Assembly (NCBI GenBank): GCA_948567375.1 | Contig: OX419756.1 | Location: 42,758,552 to 42,822,551, forward strand | DNA: 64,000 bases | Reading direction: 5' to 3' | Origin: Lunularia cruciata | Lineage: Eukaryota > Streptophyta > Marchantiopsida > Lunulariales > Lunulariaceae | Part shown: piece after piece, positions 34,318 to 44,975 of the stretch | Layout: each line of letters opens with the position of its first letter | How positions within the stretch are numbered: the stretch's first letter is position 1 | Notes under the pieces: generated by a model | Seen by the model: the letters and a program-made list of their open reading frames with translations, nothing else | The model's database searches: none | What the model was told of the DNA's origin: nothing | Program-made: the position numbers and the translations under genes

Positions 34318-35029
34318 TGTAATACTCCGAGGACAAGAGAAGAGAGAAAACACAAATTGCACATTCAAACATTCGATGTCCCCAAGGAGCACCTTCTCTT
34401 TATTATATAGATAAAGAGGATCTCCTCCAAGGAAGCTCCACCATAGGATTAGGGACATAGATAGGTGACATGTCAGCAAGCTCTACCCTTGGATTACTTA
34501 CTTGGATGGGTGACATGTCTGGTCTAGGTCCTATCTGGTTGGTCAAACAAGCTTTGACCGGAGGGAATCTTTTAGAGAATCTTCTTGTAGGAATCTCATA
34601 ATCACGTGATTATGGTATCGTTGGAAGCTCTCGACAAGACAAAGCAGGGAGAGGGAAGGCCAGCCTTTCCCCTATTGGTAAAGGGGGAGAGAATGTGCAT
34701 ATTTTTGAGGCCTAATTCATCCGTTTAGGCCTTCGAAATTGCCTTCAAAGATTTCAGGCATATTTTGGTTCCTACTCTATTAGTAGAAGTCCACTTTTGG
34801 TGATACCTCTTTCTGATCGGTTTAGTCCATCATGTGTAAACATTGGGTTGGTAACATCCTTCCAGATATTACCAACCCAATTCTGACCTTTAAATCATAT
34901 GTCTAGCTATTGGTTCTAAGGTTCTCAAGTCTATTTTGGTTTTTGCCCTATTAGTAGAAGTACTCTTTTGGTGATACTTTTATCTTATCTATTTTGACCA
35001 TCATGTATAACATCCTTCTAGATGTTACC
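34318..35029 (-). repeat. 5' LTR of B2, main part
   Basis: 712 bp of the B2 5' LTR, starting TGTAATACTCCGAGG on the plus strand and ending GATGTTACC where A2 begins. The remaining 47 bp are at 40985-41031. Confidence 0.92.
35025..35029. repeat. Target-site duplication of A2 (left)
   Basis: TTACC, repeated at 40980-40984 after the last A2 LTR. The same bases also occur at 40549-40553 as part of a duplicated flank. Confidence 0.88.
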
Positions 35030-35455
35030 TGTAAAAGACCAAATCCAAGGAGAGAAATAGGAGAATGGAAACTCACATTGGGACACTTGAATGAGGGAAA
35101 ACTCCGAATGCCTAGCATGAGCTTTGGCTTTGGTATTTATAGGTAGCATACAAGGCCCTTGAGAAGCTTCTCAAGAAGCTTCCTCAAGCCGCTTTCTTAG
35201 AGTGCAAGCCAAGTTAACTAAGAAGCTTCTCAAGAAGCTTCCTTCTAGAAGCCGCCTACTTGGCGTGCAAGCTAAGCTAGTTGGAAGCTTCTAGAAGCTT
35301 CCTTCTAGAAGCTACTTACTTAAGATGCAAGCTAAGCTAACCGGGAAGCTTCCCAAGAAGCTTCCTAGATACTTCTTGAATATTCTAGGCTAATTTGTCT
35401 TATGTGTTACTTCGTGAGCCCAACTGACTTCATCGCTAAACTCTATATTGTTACA
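35030..35455 (-). repeat. 3' LTR of A2
   Basis: 426 bp. The plus strand begins TGTAAAAGACC and ends ATATTGTTACA. It has a perfect four-unit heat-shock-type site at 35284-35301 and a TATA box at 35134-35142 (minus). Confidence 0.94.
35284..35301. promoter_or_regulatory. Perfect four-unit heat-shock element, A2 3' LTR
   Basis: GAAGCTTCTAGAAGCTTC matches GAAnnTTCnnGAAnnTTC at every fixed base. The copy in the outer 5' LTR is at 40808-40825, also perfect. It lies about 140-150 bp upstream of the TATA box in the sense direction. Confidence 0.68.
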
Positions 35456-36501
35456 TATTCCCCCGCCGCTAGTTGGTGACGTCCTCGTCGCCAGTGAAGC
35501 TTCAAATTCCTAGATGGCCGTCTATGCATTTTGGAGGTGACAAAGAGGTTCCTAGGTGGCATCATGAAGGAGATATCCTTTCCAAAGGACCTTGTACTCC
35601 GTATGTTGGCGACGGCCTTGTTGAATGTAGCAACGCGCAAGGATACAATCAACTTTTTACTCCTCATGATCATTGATAGGGATAGGAAGAGGGGGAGGTT
35701 GGACTCAAGAGGAAAAGGAAGAGGGGTTAGGAACAAAGGGTTTCAACTTGGAAACATGAAAGACAAGATGGATACGCATGTGACAAGGCAAGGCAAGACG
35801 ATAAGCAACAGGAGAGACAATTTGGGTGATATCAAAGGGTCCTATCCAATTAGGAGCAAGTTTACGAACTTGGGTATCAAGTGGGAGAGAGAGAGGTTAC
35901 TAGAGGATAGCATGACTTTATCACCGACTTCAAAGGTGAGATCGTGACGATGGTGGTCTGCATATTGTTTTTGGTGATTTTTAGCAACAAGGAGGTGAGA
36001 CTTGGCTTGTTGGAGAGATTGGGATATAGTGGTCAAGAATGTAGAAGTATGAGGAACATGAGATGGAGGGGGAGCAAGAAGAGAATCTGGAGCAAACGGA
36101 TCTTGGCCAAAATTGAGAAAGAAAGGAGAGAATCCGGTGCTTGCCTGTTTGGAATTGTTGTAGGCAAATTCGGCAGCGGCAAGACATTCATCCCAATTGG
36201 TATGGTGGACATTGACAAAGGCACACAACATATCCTCCAATGTGCGATTTGCACGTTCGGTTTGTCCATCAGTTTGAGGATGATAGGCCATGGACAAAGC
36301 AAGCTTGGTGCTGAGTATCTGAAAGAGTGCTTGCCAAAACTTCCCGATAAAGCAAGGATCATGGTCGGAGATGAGTACGCGTAGCATTCCATGATGCTTG
36401 AAGACATTGTCAAAGTAGATTTGTGCTAAGATTGGAGCATCCACGGTATCACAGGTTGGTGCCAAGTGGATTTGCTTACTAAGCTTATCCACAAACACCA
36501 T
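35456..36501 (-). pseudogene. A2 integrase and chromodomain
   Basis: A 219-residue open stretch (36501-35842) covers the integrase core after the first Asp: VLISDHDPCFIGKFWQALFQ, AYHPQTDGQTERANRTLEDM with the catalytic Glu, EFAYNNSKQAST, and FLNFGQDPFAPDSLL. The SH3-like part follows, frame-shifted, then the chromodomain region (about 35530-35680) with the GYPLHDATWEP equivalent changed by substitutions. The polypurine tract GGCGGGGGAATA adjoins the LTR at about 35456-35469. Confidence 0.86.
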
Positions 36502-38400
36502 GATGGCGGTGTGTCATTGTTTTGTCTTTGGCAAGGATGTGATGAGATCCAAGCTCATATGCTCCCAACGAGCTGATGGAACGGCAAGCGGTTGAAGGAG
36601 TCCACCCGGCTTCTGGTTGTTGGCCTTGTTACGTTGGCAGCTCTTACACGATTGAACAAATTCTCAAACATCCCTTGTCATGTTGGGCCACCACTATTGA
36701 CGTTGGAGGGTACCCAAGGTCTTGTCCACACCCATGTGACCTGCGATGGGTAAATCATGTGGTTCTTGAAGGCGCACAAGTCGAAGATCACCTTTGGTTG
36801 GAACATAGATCCGGTCCGCATGGAATAGAAGGCCTTCCTTGAAGGAGAAGGTGTTGTACTCCTTGTCACCTGTTGTTAGCCGACCATGTACCATTTGGAA
36901 GAAGGGATCTTGCTACAGAGCTAACCGAAACTCATTATGAATCTTGGGATCAATTGACACCATTGTAATTGCTGTTGCGATGAGAGGAAGAGACTTCAAA
37001 TCAGGTCATCGTGATAGAGCATCAAGGATGACATGGAACCGACCTGGTTTGTACTCAAGTTTGATGTCAAACAATTGGAGTTGCTCTTCCCATCGATGAT
37101 ATCAACTCTTCATGTGCTCTAGGTGTAAGGTCTGCAACAATGGCTTGTGATCAGTTCACATGATCACTTGTTTCCCCAAGAGATAATGCCTCCATACCTT
37201 GGTGGCATATACCATTGCAAGTTGTTCCCGATCTTGAGCAGAGTAATTTCTTTCAGCTGTATTTAGTCGGCGAGACACAAAGGCAATAGGATGTAGTCCA
37301 TCTGGAAATTCTTGTTGCAACATAGCTCCAATTACAAAGTTAGAAGCATCAAAATCAACCACACAAGGTAGTTGAGGATCATATGGTTGAAGAATGGGTC
37401 TTGAAGACACCATATGCTTTAACTTCTGGAATGCTTCTTCATGCTTGGTGGTCTATTGGAAGCTTGAGTTCTTTCCCAAGAGGTCAGTCAATGGTGCAGC
37501 CACGTGAGCATAATAGTGGATGAATCGTCGGTAAAAATTGGCCAATCCATTAAATGCTTGTACCTCGGTAGCATCCTTCGGGGTAGGCCAATCAGTAATG
37601 GCCTTGATCTTCTCTTCTTCCATCTTGATCCCCTTTGATGAGATCTTATGACCCAAGAAGGTAACCTCCTTCTGCCAAAAAGCACACTTTGACTTCTTGT
37701 AGTAACATTTCCACTATCGTAGTCGTCTTAGGACTTCTTGCACATGATTCTTGTGTTTTGCCTCTATCCTACTATAGATTAAGATATCATCTAAGAACAC
37801 TACCACGGACTGATCCAATAGTCCCTCCAACACCCAATGCATCTGATCCATGAAGACCGTTGGAGCATTAGTGAGTCCAAAAGGTAGAACTCTCCACTCA
37901 AAATGTCCATACCTTGTGCGAAAGGTAGTCTTTTGCACGTCCTCTCCTTCAATAGGAATTTTCCAATAGCCACTTCAAAGATCTAGCTTGGAAAAGTAGC
38001 ATGCTCTACTTAATTGATCAAGCAGGTCATCGATCCGAGGCAAGGGATATGCGTTCTTCACGGTTTGCTTATTGAGCCCACGGTAATCAATACAGAAACA
38101 AAGTCCTCCATCCTTCTATGGAACAAATAGTACCGGTGCTACCCACGTAGAGGTACTATGTCGTATGAAATCCTTCTCCAACAACTCTGTAAGTGTTGTT
38201 TGCAACTCCTCCAACTCGTTTGGTGAGAGCCGATAGATTAGTCTACTCATTGGAGTACTCCCTGACAATAACTCAATCTTGAAGTGCATACCTTGATCAG
38301 AGGGTAATCCCTTTGGCAGATCATCCGAAAACACATCTGCAAACGCTTGAACTATCTGATCAACCGTTGCTTGATGCGACACTTGGCCCTCCTCAGATTG
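36502..38400 (-). pseudogene. A2 RT, RNase H and integrase zinc region
   Basis: From high to low coordinate: ADVFSDDLPKGLPSDQGMHF and LSPNELEELQTTLTELLEKD (38382-38116), TTFRTRYGHFEWRVLPFGLT and SVVVFLDDILIYSR with the catalytic LDD (37938-37714), the connection at 37656-37453, RNase H with DFDASNFVIGAMLQQE and REQLAMVYATKVWRHYLLGK (37413-37156), and the integrase His pair HDLPIAGHMGVDKT (about 36740). It needs several frame changes and has stops, for example in the LDLRS region near 37990. Confidence 0.86.
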
Positions 38401-39060
38401 TTCTTGTGCAATCGGCTTGATCTACACTACAAATACAAACTTATCTTCCTCCAAAGCTTGCTCTATGGCTACTTCATTAACAAACTTCCCTTCTAGGGAC
38501 TCATCTCTCTTCCAAGCTTGCTCCATGGTTGCCTTCCTAGCAAACTTCCCATCTTGGGACTCATCTCCCTTCCAGATTTGCTCTATGGCTATCTTCTCAA
38601 CAAACTTCCCATCTTGGGACTGACTATTCTTAGGTGTCTTACTTAGAGGTGCCAGACAACCTAATCGGAAATTCCTATGAATCTGGGTCCAATCGAATCC
38701 CTTGGCTTGAACCTTATGACGTTCAAGCCAAGGTAGACCCATAATGATATCATAGTGTAGAGGTGCCACTACAAACCTCATACACTCCAAATACTCCTTC
38801 CCAATCTTGAAAGTAACAGGATGCAAGGTGCAGAATGCATGACCTTTTCTACCATCCGCCATCATCAAACTACTTCCAATCATTGGCTTGATAGGAATAC
38901 CCAATTCCTTTGCTACTTGCATAAACATGCAATTCTCTGAACTTCCAGAATCAACCAAAATCCTACAACCCCGATTAGATATTGTACCTTGCAAGTGAAG
39001 CAAACTTGCATAGGTCGAGCCTTCAATCCCATTGGAACTAATCAAGCTCCCAGTAGGCGG
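38401..39060 (-). pseudogene. A2 protease and repeat linker
   Basis: An open stretch of 207 residues (39045-38422): SSNGIEGSTYASLLHLQGTI, ILVDSGSSENC (active site intact), GLPWLERHKVQA, then three 20-residue repeats of the ES-DGKF type (about 38440-38625), as in A1. This is the longest undamaged protease in the window. Confidence 0.88.
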
Positions 39061-39990
39061 CTCGAAATCTCCTACTGGGATTCTTTGTTTCCTTGATCAT
39101 TCTTTTCCACAAACTCCATTTGGCCAACTTGTCGAGATCGCCCATTCCTAAGTGGACATTTAGCAATGCGATATCCAACTTGGCAACAATAAAAGCAACC
39201 TCCATTTTGTCATAATCTTTCTCTATCTGCTATGCCAAGTGGTCTTTGTTGGATAGCATCAATCTCCATTGGTACCGGTTCTTCCACTCGTGCGTAGTGT
39301 ACTAGTAGGCTTTGTGCAGGTCGAAGTTGAGACCAATTTGTTGCAACCAAGGAATCGAAACGCTCAGACAATTGCATAGCTTCTTCTACATTTTATGGCT
39401 CCCGCATGGTCACCTCCAATTTGGTTCATGACATCAATCCTCGCACAAATCGACCCAGAACTTCACCTTCTTGGATATCTAGAATTTGCATGATGATGTT
39501 CTCAAATTGTGTGATATAGCTTCTCACTGAGCCAATCTGCCTCAACTCCGCCAATTTATCTCATGTGGCTCGGGTGGCATTTATCATTTGAAATCGACCA
39601 AGTATTGCATCTTTGAATTCTTCCCATGTCAAAATCAGTGTAACAATTTGTCGTTCAGCTCTTTCTACTCGTAATCGCCACCAAAGTTTTGCCACGCCAT
39701 CCAAGTGGCTAGAAGCCAAGAGAATTTGTTTCCGCTCGTCTTGAAGATTGGTGGCTTCAAAGTAACGTTTGCAATCAAACACAAAATTCTCCACTGTGCC
39801 TGGAAGATTCTTGCCTTCAAACACCTTGGGTTTCAAAAATCAAATGCAATCTTCTCCATCTTGAACTGGCGCTCTGTCTATTTGTTCTTGTCGTTGTTGG
39901 TTTCGTTCATCCAACAATCTAGTAAGATGCTCGATTTGTTGTTGCATTGCAAGGATAACATCCGGTATTGCCGCCATTGCTACTACTCTA
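39061..39990 (-). pseudogene. A2 gag
   Basis: VFEGKNLPGTVENFVFDCKR and DGVAKLWWRLRVERAERQIV (39836-39561), AELRQIGSVRSY (39530-39560, where A1 has a TAG for the Gln), and a zinc knuckle read as CFYCCQVGYRIAKC (about 39165-39205), with the first Cys present but the His changed to Tyr. Its start lies just after the leader at about 39980. Confidence 0.84.
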
Positions 39991-40235
39991 TTCCACTACA
40001 CTCAATTTATCTAGTTGATTAACACATAGATACAACACGTCCACCGTTCTCCATAAGTTACAACTGGAAGTATCAAGGGTTCCTCTAACATGGTGATCAT
40101 ATGTAGAAAATCCTGCCCAAAGCGCAAGGTGATGAATTGTGTGAAACGATGCTTTGGTAATATCTGGACATGAAAGTCCCAATGGTTTGGTGGAAGTGGA
40201 TTTGGTGGTCCATAAATTCCATCCATCCCATTCCT

Positions 40236-40247
40236 GCTCTAATATCA
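40236..40247 (-). other. Primer-binding site of A2
   Basis: The minus strand reads TGATATTAGAGC, diverged from TGGTATCAGAGC at two places, one base inside the truncated LTR at 40249. Confidence 0.72.
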
Positions 40248-40248
40248 A

Positions 40249-40480
40249 TGTAAAAGACCAAATCCGAGGGAAGAAATAGGAGAATGGAAACTCACATTGG
40301 GACACTTGAATGAGGGAAAACTCCGAATGCCTAGCATGAGCTTTGGCTTTGGTATTTATAGGTAGCATACAAGGCCCTTGAGAAGCTTCTCAAGAAGCTT
40401 CCTCAAGCCGCTTTCTTAGAGTGCAAGCCAAGTTAACTAAGAAGCTTCTCAAGAAGCTTCCTTCTAGAAGCCGCCTACTT
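40249..40480 (-). repeat. Truncated inner 5' LTR of A2
   Basis: 232 bp. It matches the first 232 bp (plus-strand order) of the 426-bp LTR and stops after GCCGCCTACTT. The next bases (TTATCCA) are a short filler, followed by a copy of the B2 flank. Confidence 0.9.
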
Positions 40481-40487
40481 TTATCCA

Positions 40488-40553
40488 TCTTTTGGTGATA
40501 CTTTTATCTTATCTATTTTGACCATCATGTATAACATCCTTCTAGATGTTACC
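40488..40553 (-). repeat. 66-bp duplicate of the left B2 flank
   Basis: Identical, as far as I can read, to 34964-35029 (TCTTTTGGTGATAC to GATGTTACC), the sequence immediately left of A2. It is placed here directly before the complete LTR. Confidence 0.9.
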
Positions 40554-40979
40554 TGTAAAAGACCAAATCCGAGGAGAGAAATAGGAGAATGGAAACTCAT
40601 ATTGGGACACTTGAATGAGGGAAAACTCCAAATGCCTAGCATGAGCTTTGGCTTTGGTATTTATAGGTAGCATACAAGGCCCTTGAGAAGCTTCTCAAGA
40701 AGCTTCCTCAAGCCGCTTTCTTAGAGTGCAAGCCAAGTTAACTAAGAAGCTTCTCAAGAAGCTTCCTTCTAGAAGCCGCCTACTTGGCGTGCAAGCTAAG
40801 CTAGTTAGAAGCTTCTAGAAGCTTCCTTCTAGAAGCTACTTACTTAAGATGCAAGCTAAGCTAATCGGAAAGCTTCCCAAGAAGCTTCCTAGATACTTCT
40901 TGAATATTCTAGGCTAATTTGTCTTATGTGTTACTTCGTGAGCCCAACTGACTTCGTCGCTAAACTCCATATTGTTACA
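40554..40979 (-). repeat. Outer 5' LTR of A2 (complete)
   Basis: 426 bp, TGTAAAAGACC to ATATTGTTACA. TTACC follows at 40980-40984. It differs from 35030-35455 at 8 positions by eye. It keeps a perfect heat-shock-type site at 40808-40825. Confidence 0.93.
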
Positions 40980-40984
40980 TTACC

Positions 40985-41031
40985 AAACCAAATTTCACAT
41001 CTAGATCATATGGCTAGCTCTTGGTATTACA
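40985..41031 (-). repeat. 5' LTR of B2, outer 47 bp
   Basis: AAACCAAATTTCACATCTAG to TGGTATTACA, the same as the outer end of 28423-29179. CAAGG follows at 41032-41036. Confidence 0.9.
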
Positions 41032-41280
41032 CAAGGTAATCAACTCTAGAGGCTCATCCTCACACTAATTGCCTAGTGATACAAAGGCTCCATGCCAAGC
41101 ATGTTGCACCAATTGATCTACATGTTGCTGCAATGCCTCCTTTGAATTCCATAATGGAACATCCAAGGTGGATGGAACAATCTCACTTGTACCCTAAATC
41201 CAAATGATCTCTTTTGGTAATGGAGTATCCTCTGCATGGGCATTCCTTTCCAATAAGTCATTAGGCCAAGTAACAAAACC
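41032..41280 (-). pseudogene. D linker before the methyltransferase
   Basis: The minus strand reads FVTWPNDLLERNAHAEDTPL, WNSKEALQQHVDQLVQHAWH and EDEPLELITL with two stops. It stays in frame with motif I of the methyltransferase after removal of B2. I do not recognise a known domain. Its length and the acidic/Gln-rich character fit a hinge between protease and methyltransferase. Confidence 0.6.
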
Positions 41281-41910
41281 ATTGAAAGCTAAAATTGATG
41301 TTGCCATGGTCCCAAATTGTAATGAGCCAAGACTACCACTAATAAAGCATATAGGTAGGCGACATACCCATCCCTCACAAGACTACCAACCTGGTCTATA
41401 AGAGGTTGTCTCCTCCCAATAGTCAATATTGAAAATCATGGGGTATAACACTACTCCCTCAACTAACACATCATATGACTCAACCATTGTCACAATGGCT
41501 TGAGCTCTCACCACAGAGCTATTAGTTAGATGATTGGGCTGAATCTGAACAACAAGCTCTCCACATGTGATTTACTATGTAGAATGACCACCTAGAGATG
41601 TTTAGATCTAAAATGGACACCTCTCAACATTGATCTTCCATAACTCTAGACCAACAATTGTAGCCTTTCCAACCATAAGGAGTTGTGCACAAGAATCTAA
41701 TTAAGACCCTCTATGGTGTATACACCTTCCTTGAAGGATTCCATGCTCCTCAACCAAGTCAACTCCACTATCAGCCACCTATGATCTAGTAGTAGGGACT
41801 ATATCATCCCTACTCTCACAAAGCTTGGTAGCCAATTGAAACACTAGGGTTGGGTCAGCTCACAATGCACTCATGTCATTGGCTGAGAATAATGGAAAAC
41901 ACATAATCAG
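41281..41910 (-). pseudogene. D retropepsin-like protease
   Basis: The minus strand reads LVFQLATKLCESRDDIVPTT, GVDLVEEHGILQ, then LDSCAQLLMVGKATIVGLEL (about 41645-41700), which looks like the LDSGAQ-type active site of a retropepsin with Gly changed to Cys. It continues with GELVVQIQPNHLTNSSVVRA, SYDVLVEGVVLYPM (usual form YD-L-G--ALYPLG) and DYWEETTSYRPGW. Stops at a few places. Such proteases cut the polyprotein. Confidence 0.72.
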
Positions 41911-42289
41911 CTGAGCCACCCCCAACATTGTGCTAGACTTAGTCTATGTAGAAGCAAGTGGCTGACTAGTAGGTAGTCCATCATGCACCCCATCACCACC
42001 TACCACACTTGCATTAGGAAGTCTAGGAGCCATGGATGTTGTTTGTCATGCCTCAAAGAGTATAAAAGACTAGGGAAGTATATGACCTGTCTACCAGCCT
42101 CTCCTCTTTGTGGGTCCAATTGCATTGATGCTCCTCTAGGCTATAGAGCACGTATTGCACTCCTAGTCACTACAATAGATATATCCACCTATGCTACTCT
42201 GCACATGAAATCCAAGACGTATCTATCACCATCATATGAGGTGGAAGCCTCAACACTTGAATCTGATTTTCTCTAAGTTATGGCTATGC

Positions 42290-43560
42290 TAACCAATCTC
42301 TAACTGCCCAATCCAAGTAGCCATGGCTATATCAAAAGTAAGAGTAGGTACTGCACCCCTACTAGGTGTGGATCCTCTACCACCACCTCTACCACCTCAT
42401 CCTCCATGACCTAGAGCTCCTCTACCACCTACCATAATAGCTCTACCACTCCATAACTCCGGGTGTAGGTGAAAGCATTGGTCACTAGTGTGACCAAATC
42501 TATGACAATGCTCACACTATCTCTGTGCTGGATGTGATGCACCAGAGGTATCAAGTCCGCTGCCCTAAGTGCACTCTCTCCTATGATGAGGTCCACCACA
42601 AGTCCAACAAGCAACACCACCACTCACCGACTGTTGTGACCCAAAAATGAAGGTAAGGATCAAGCTACAATAGGCCCTCCACTCGCTCCATAGGACCTAG
42701 GCTGCACATCTTGTCCTCAAAAGCCAACATGGCATGGTGTACTCTACTGCACTTTGGAAGAAATAGTTGTTGTGGATGAGGTCTCTCTACCAAATCTAGA
42801 TGTCACCACTCTCTCCTCCACCATGTTGAGCTCAATACTCTCAACCAAACCAAAGACCATTACCAAAGTAGGTGAAGTAGCCTGTAACAACGTAATATCA
42901 TGGATTGTATGTCGCAACTCCCTATCCAGTATCCCATACTAAGGCTTGGGCCTTAGTAATTCATTGAGTAAAATTGATCAGCCGTCTCATGCAAGTGTAT
43001 GCCTCCTCAGCTTGTCAAGCATGCATTTTTTGCAAGCTCCTTGGCTTGTTAGTCTGCACTCCTTGATAATCCTACCTCAAACATTAGAAGAACTCCACCA
43101 TGGTTAAAATTGTGGTACTACACCACCTCATGTAGTTGTACCTCCACTTGTAGTAGCACCATCTCCAAGAGATGCACCAATGCTACTAGAGCTAGAACTC
43201 ATGGGTACAGCAGATCTACCCCTAGAAACTGAGCCTAAAGTGATAGAGACATAGTTTGAAGACCAATATTATCTCCATGGCTCAATCTCTTCCAAGTAAG
43301 CTCTCTTGAACTCATGGTAGTAGTCCATCGGTGGACCTTCCAAACATTGAAAAGACCCTTTCCATGCCATGAAGGGTGTGAATAAAGTTGGATTCAACAC
43401 CTATTGCAGATCACACCAACTATCAAACTCTTGGATGAAGTCATCCAACTCAATGGTACCCACTACACCAAAGTAACGCTTGGCATCTTTGGAGGCCCCA
43501 TAATTCCTATCCATGTCCTATAACAATGGTGTAGACGCACCAAGTGTACTCTTAACTAAA
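42290..43560 (-). pseudogene. D gag with zinc knuckle
   Basis: The nucleocapsid part is clear: CEHCHRFGHTSDQC (42475-42516, minus), an intact C-x2-C-x4-H-x4-C. It is followed by a Gly/Arg-rich stretch (GGRGALGHGG, GGRGGGRGS, about 42430-42370). Upstream, about 43480-43270, KRYFGVVGTIELDDFIQEFD and SWCDLQ, then FTPFMAWKGSFQ and DYYHEFKRAYLEE, look like a gag capsid domain. Stops and frame changes separate the pieces. Confidence 0.72.
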
Positions 43561-44279
43561 TTAGCTCTTGTGTCAAACTCTGACTTAGAGTCAATCTCTT
43601 CCCTCACTAGGACTTGAGATACAAGCTGATAATGAGCACCATTTTGAGTAAATCCACTATGTACTATAGCATTATGTCCTTTGACATCCCCAAAGAACTC
43701 CATCATGACAAAGTAACCAAGAACTGCAACTCACAATCAAAACCTCTGCAAATACCCTACCAAGTGCCAACACCACCAACCACTAACACCTCCAAGTGCC
43801 AACACCACCAACTGAACGTTACCAACTAATGTAGCTCTAACTATGACAACTACACTAGGTGAAAAGGCAACCTGTAACTTGCCATCACAACATGCACTCT
43901 CATGGTCTATAGGTCATCACTACTTGCTTCACTAAAGAGAAACATAGGTAGTCTAACTAATCATCACTCCAACCTCACTATTGAGAGCACATCTGAACAT
44001 CAATGTTGTAAAGGCAAGGCACCTCACACAAACATGGTGCACAAATAGGAAATAGAGAATGGAGGGGTCCAATTACAAGAAAGTTAAAAAAATACCCTCT
44101 ATATCATAAATCAACACTAGATTGACTCTACCACCATTTGGCATTTGACATATTATAAGTTATCTACTTCCTAAGTTACCAAGATCACCAAGAATGGGAT
44201 CAAACTGTCTCTCCTAGCCAAAGCTACAAGCGTATAGATAATAATGGAATAGTCACTAGAACAACAAGTGAGGGTGGAT
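43561..44279 (-). other. D 5' region, nothing recognised
   Basis: About 0.7 kb upstream of D gag. A CCAAGTGCCAACACCACCAA-type stretch repeats at 43759-43778 and 43792-43811 (about 33-bp spacing). No coding frame or primer-binding site was identified. Confidence 0.4.
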
Positions 44280-44975
44280 TGTAACATCCATTTGTGCATG
44301 TATGTGCTATTGTGATATTTAGTTTGATATAATAAGTACTTGTGAGATATTATTATATGGAGATAAAAGATGGTTCTATATTAGTCATGATTAACTAAAG
44401 TAAGTCATAGCTAAGATAGAGGAGAACTTACTTTAGAGGAAGTGGAAAAGATGAGCACCACTATTTTGGATTCTAGTGTGTTGACTTGGTATAATTCTTA
44501 AGTGTTTGGCTTTAGGTCCAAGAGTTGAGAACTCTTGGACTCACAAGCATTTTTGTTTTGGATTCTTCTATAGTCCAAAGAAAGTTGATGTGAAGGAATC
44601 CTTGACTCAGTGGTTGGGTCAAGATAACACCACATGCTTAGGAGAATATTCCCATGAGCATAGATATTGCTTTAGCTTTTTGACTTTATTTGACTTTTAG
44701 CCTAATAACTTGAGTTATTCCAATAATTAGTAACTTTGGTGCATAACTATTTCATAAGCATATAAACTAGGGGTAAGGAGGTACTCATCATCCTTTTCAA
44801 TTACAACTATCTCTCTATCTATTGAGTTCTCTAGTAAGCAATGTCTTGAGTCTTGGAGTGTTCACCTGAGAGAAGTATGGTAGTGTTGGGGTTCCTTGTC
44901 TTCTTAGTTCATAGTGCACTACCATAATAGCCATCAGAGGTTTCATCCTATCTGAGAGGTAGGCTGACTCATAGG
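44280..44975 (+). repeat. Solo-like LTR of family C
   Basis: Starts TGTAACATCCATTTGTGC, as the sense strand of the C LTRs does, and follows them through TGTGATATTTAG, the GAGAACTC block and CCTTGACTCAGTGG to AGGTAGGCTGACTCA near 44970. No C internal sequence lies on either side and no clear target duplication is visible, so it is a solo LTR or the remnant of a C copy. The right boundary is approximate. Confidence 0.72.

Larger units (their letters stand above)
35030..40979 (-). mobile_element. A2: family A chromovirus nested in B2, rearranged 5' end
   Basis: Minus-strand element with 3' LTR 35030-35455, chromodomain, integrase, RNase H, RT, protease, gag, primer-binding site, then a truncated LTR (40249-40480), a 66-bp copy of the left target flank (40488-40553) and a complete LTR (40554-40979). 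Outer LTRs differ at 8 of 426 positions by eye, all transitions, so it is the youngest insertion here. TTACC flanks both ends. The 5' side is a duplication product. Confidence 0.93.
28423..41031 (-). mobile_element. B2: family B chromovirus nested in D, hosting A2
   Basis: Minus-strand element with 3' LTR 28423-29179, chromodomain, integrase, RNase H, RT, protease, gag, a perfect initiator-Met primer-binding site, and a 5' LTR split by A2 (34318-35029 plus 40985-41031, about 759 bp together). The target duplication CAAGG is exact. Without A2 it is about 6.7 kb. It is better preserved than B1 but still has stops. Confidence 0.94.
41032..44279 (-). mobile_element. D (5' part): gag, protease, methyltransferase lead-in
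   Basis: Right half of element D. On the minus strand, from high to low coordinate: leader (about 44279-43560), gag (to about 42290), protease (41910-41280) and a linker (41280-41032) that reads on into the methyltransferase at 28422 when B2 is removed. I found no LTR for D. A solo-like LTR of family C, in the opposite orientation, borders it at 44280. Confidence 0.78.

Noticed and set aside
28423-41031. Endogenous pararetrovirus
   Set aside because: LTRs, an integrase with HHCC/DDE words and a chromodomain identify a Gypsy retrotransposon; no movement protein is seen.
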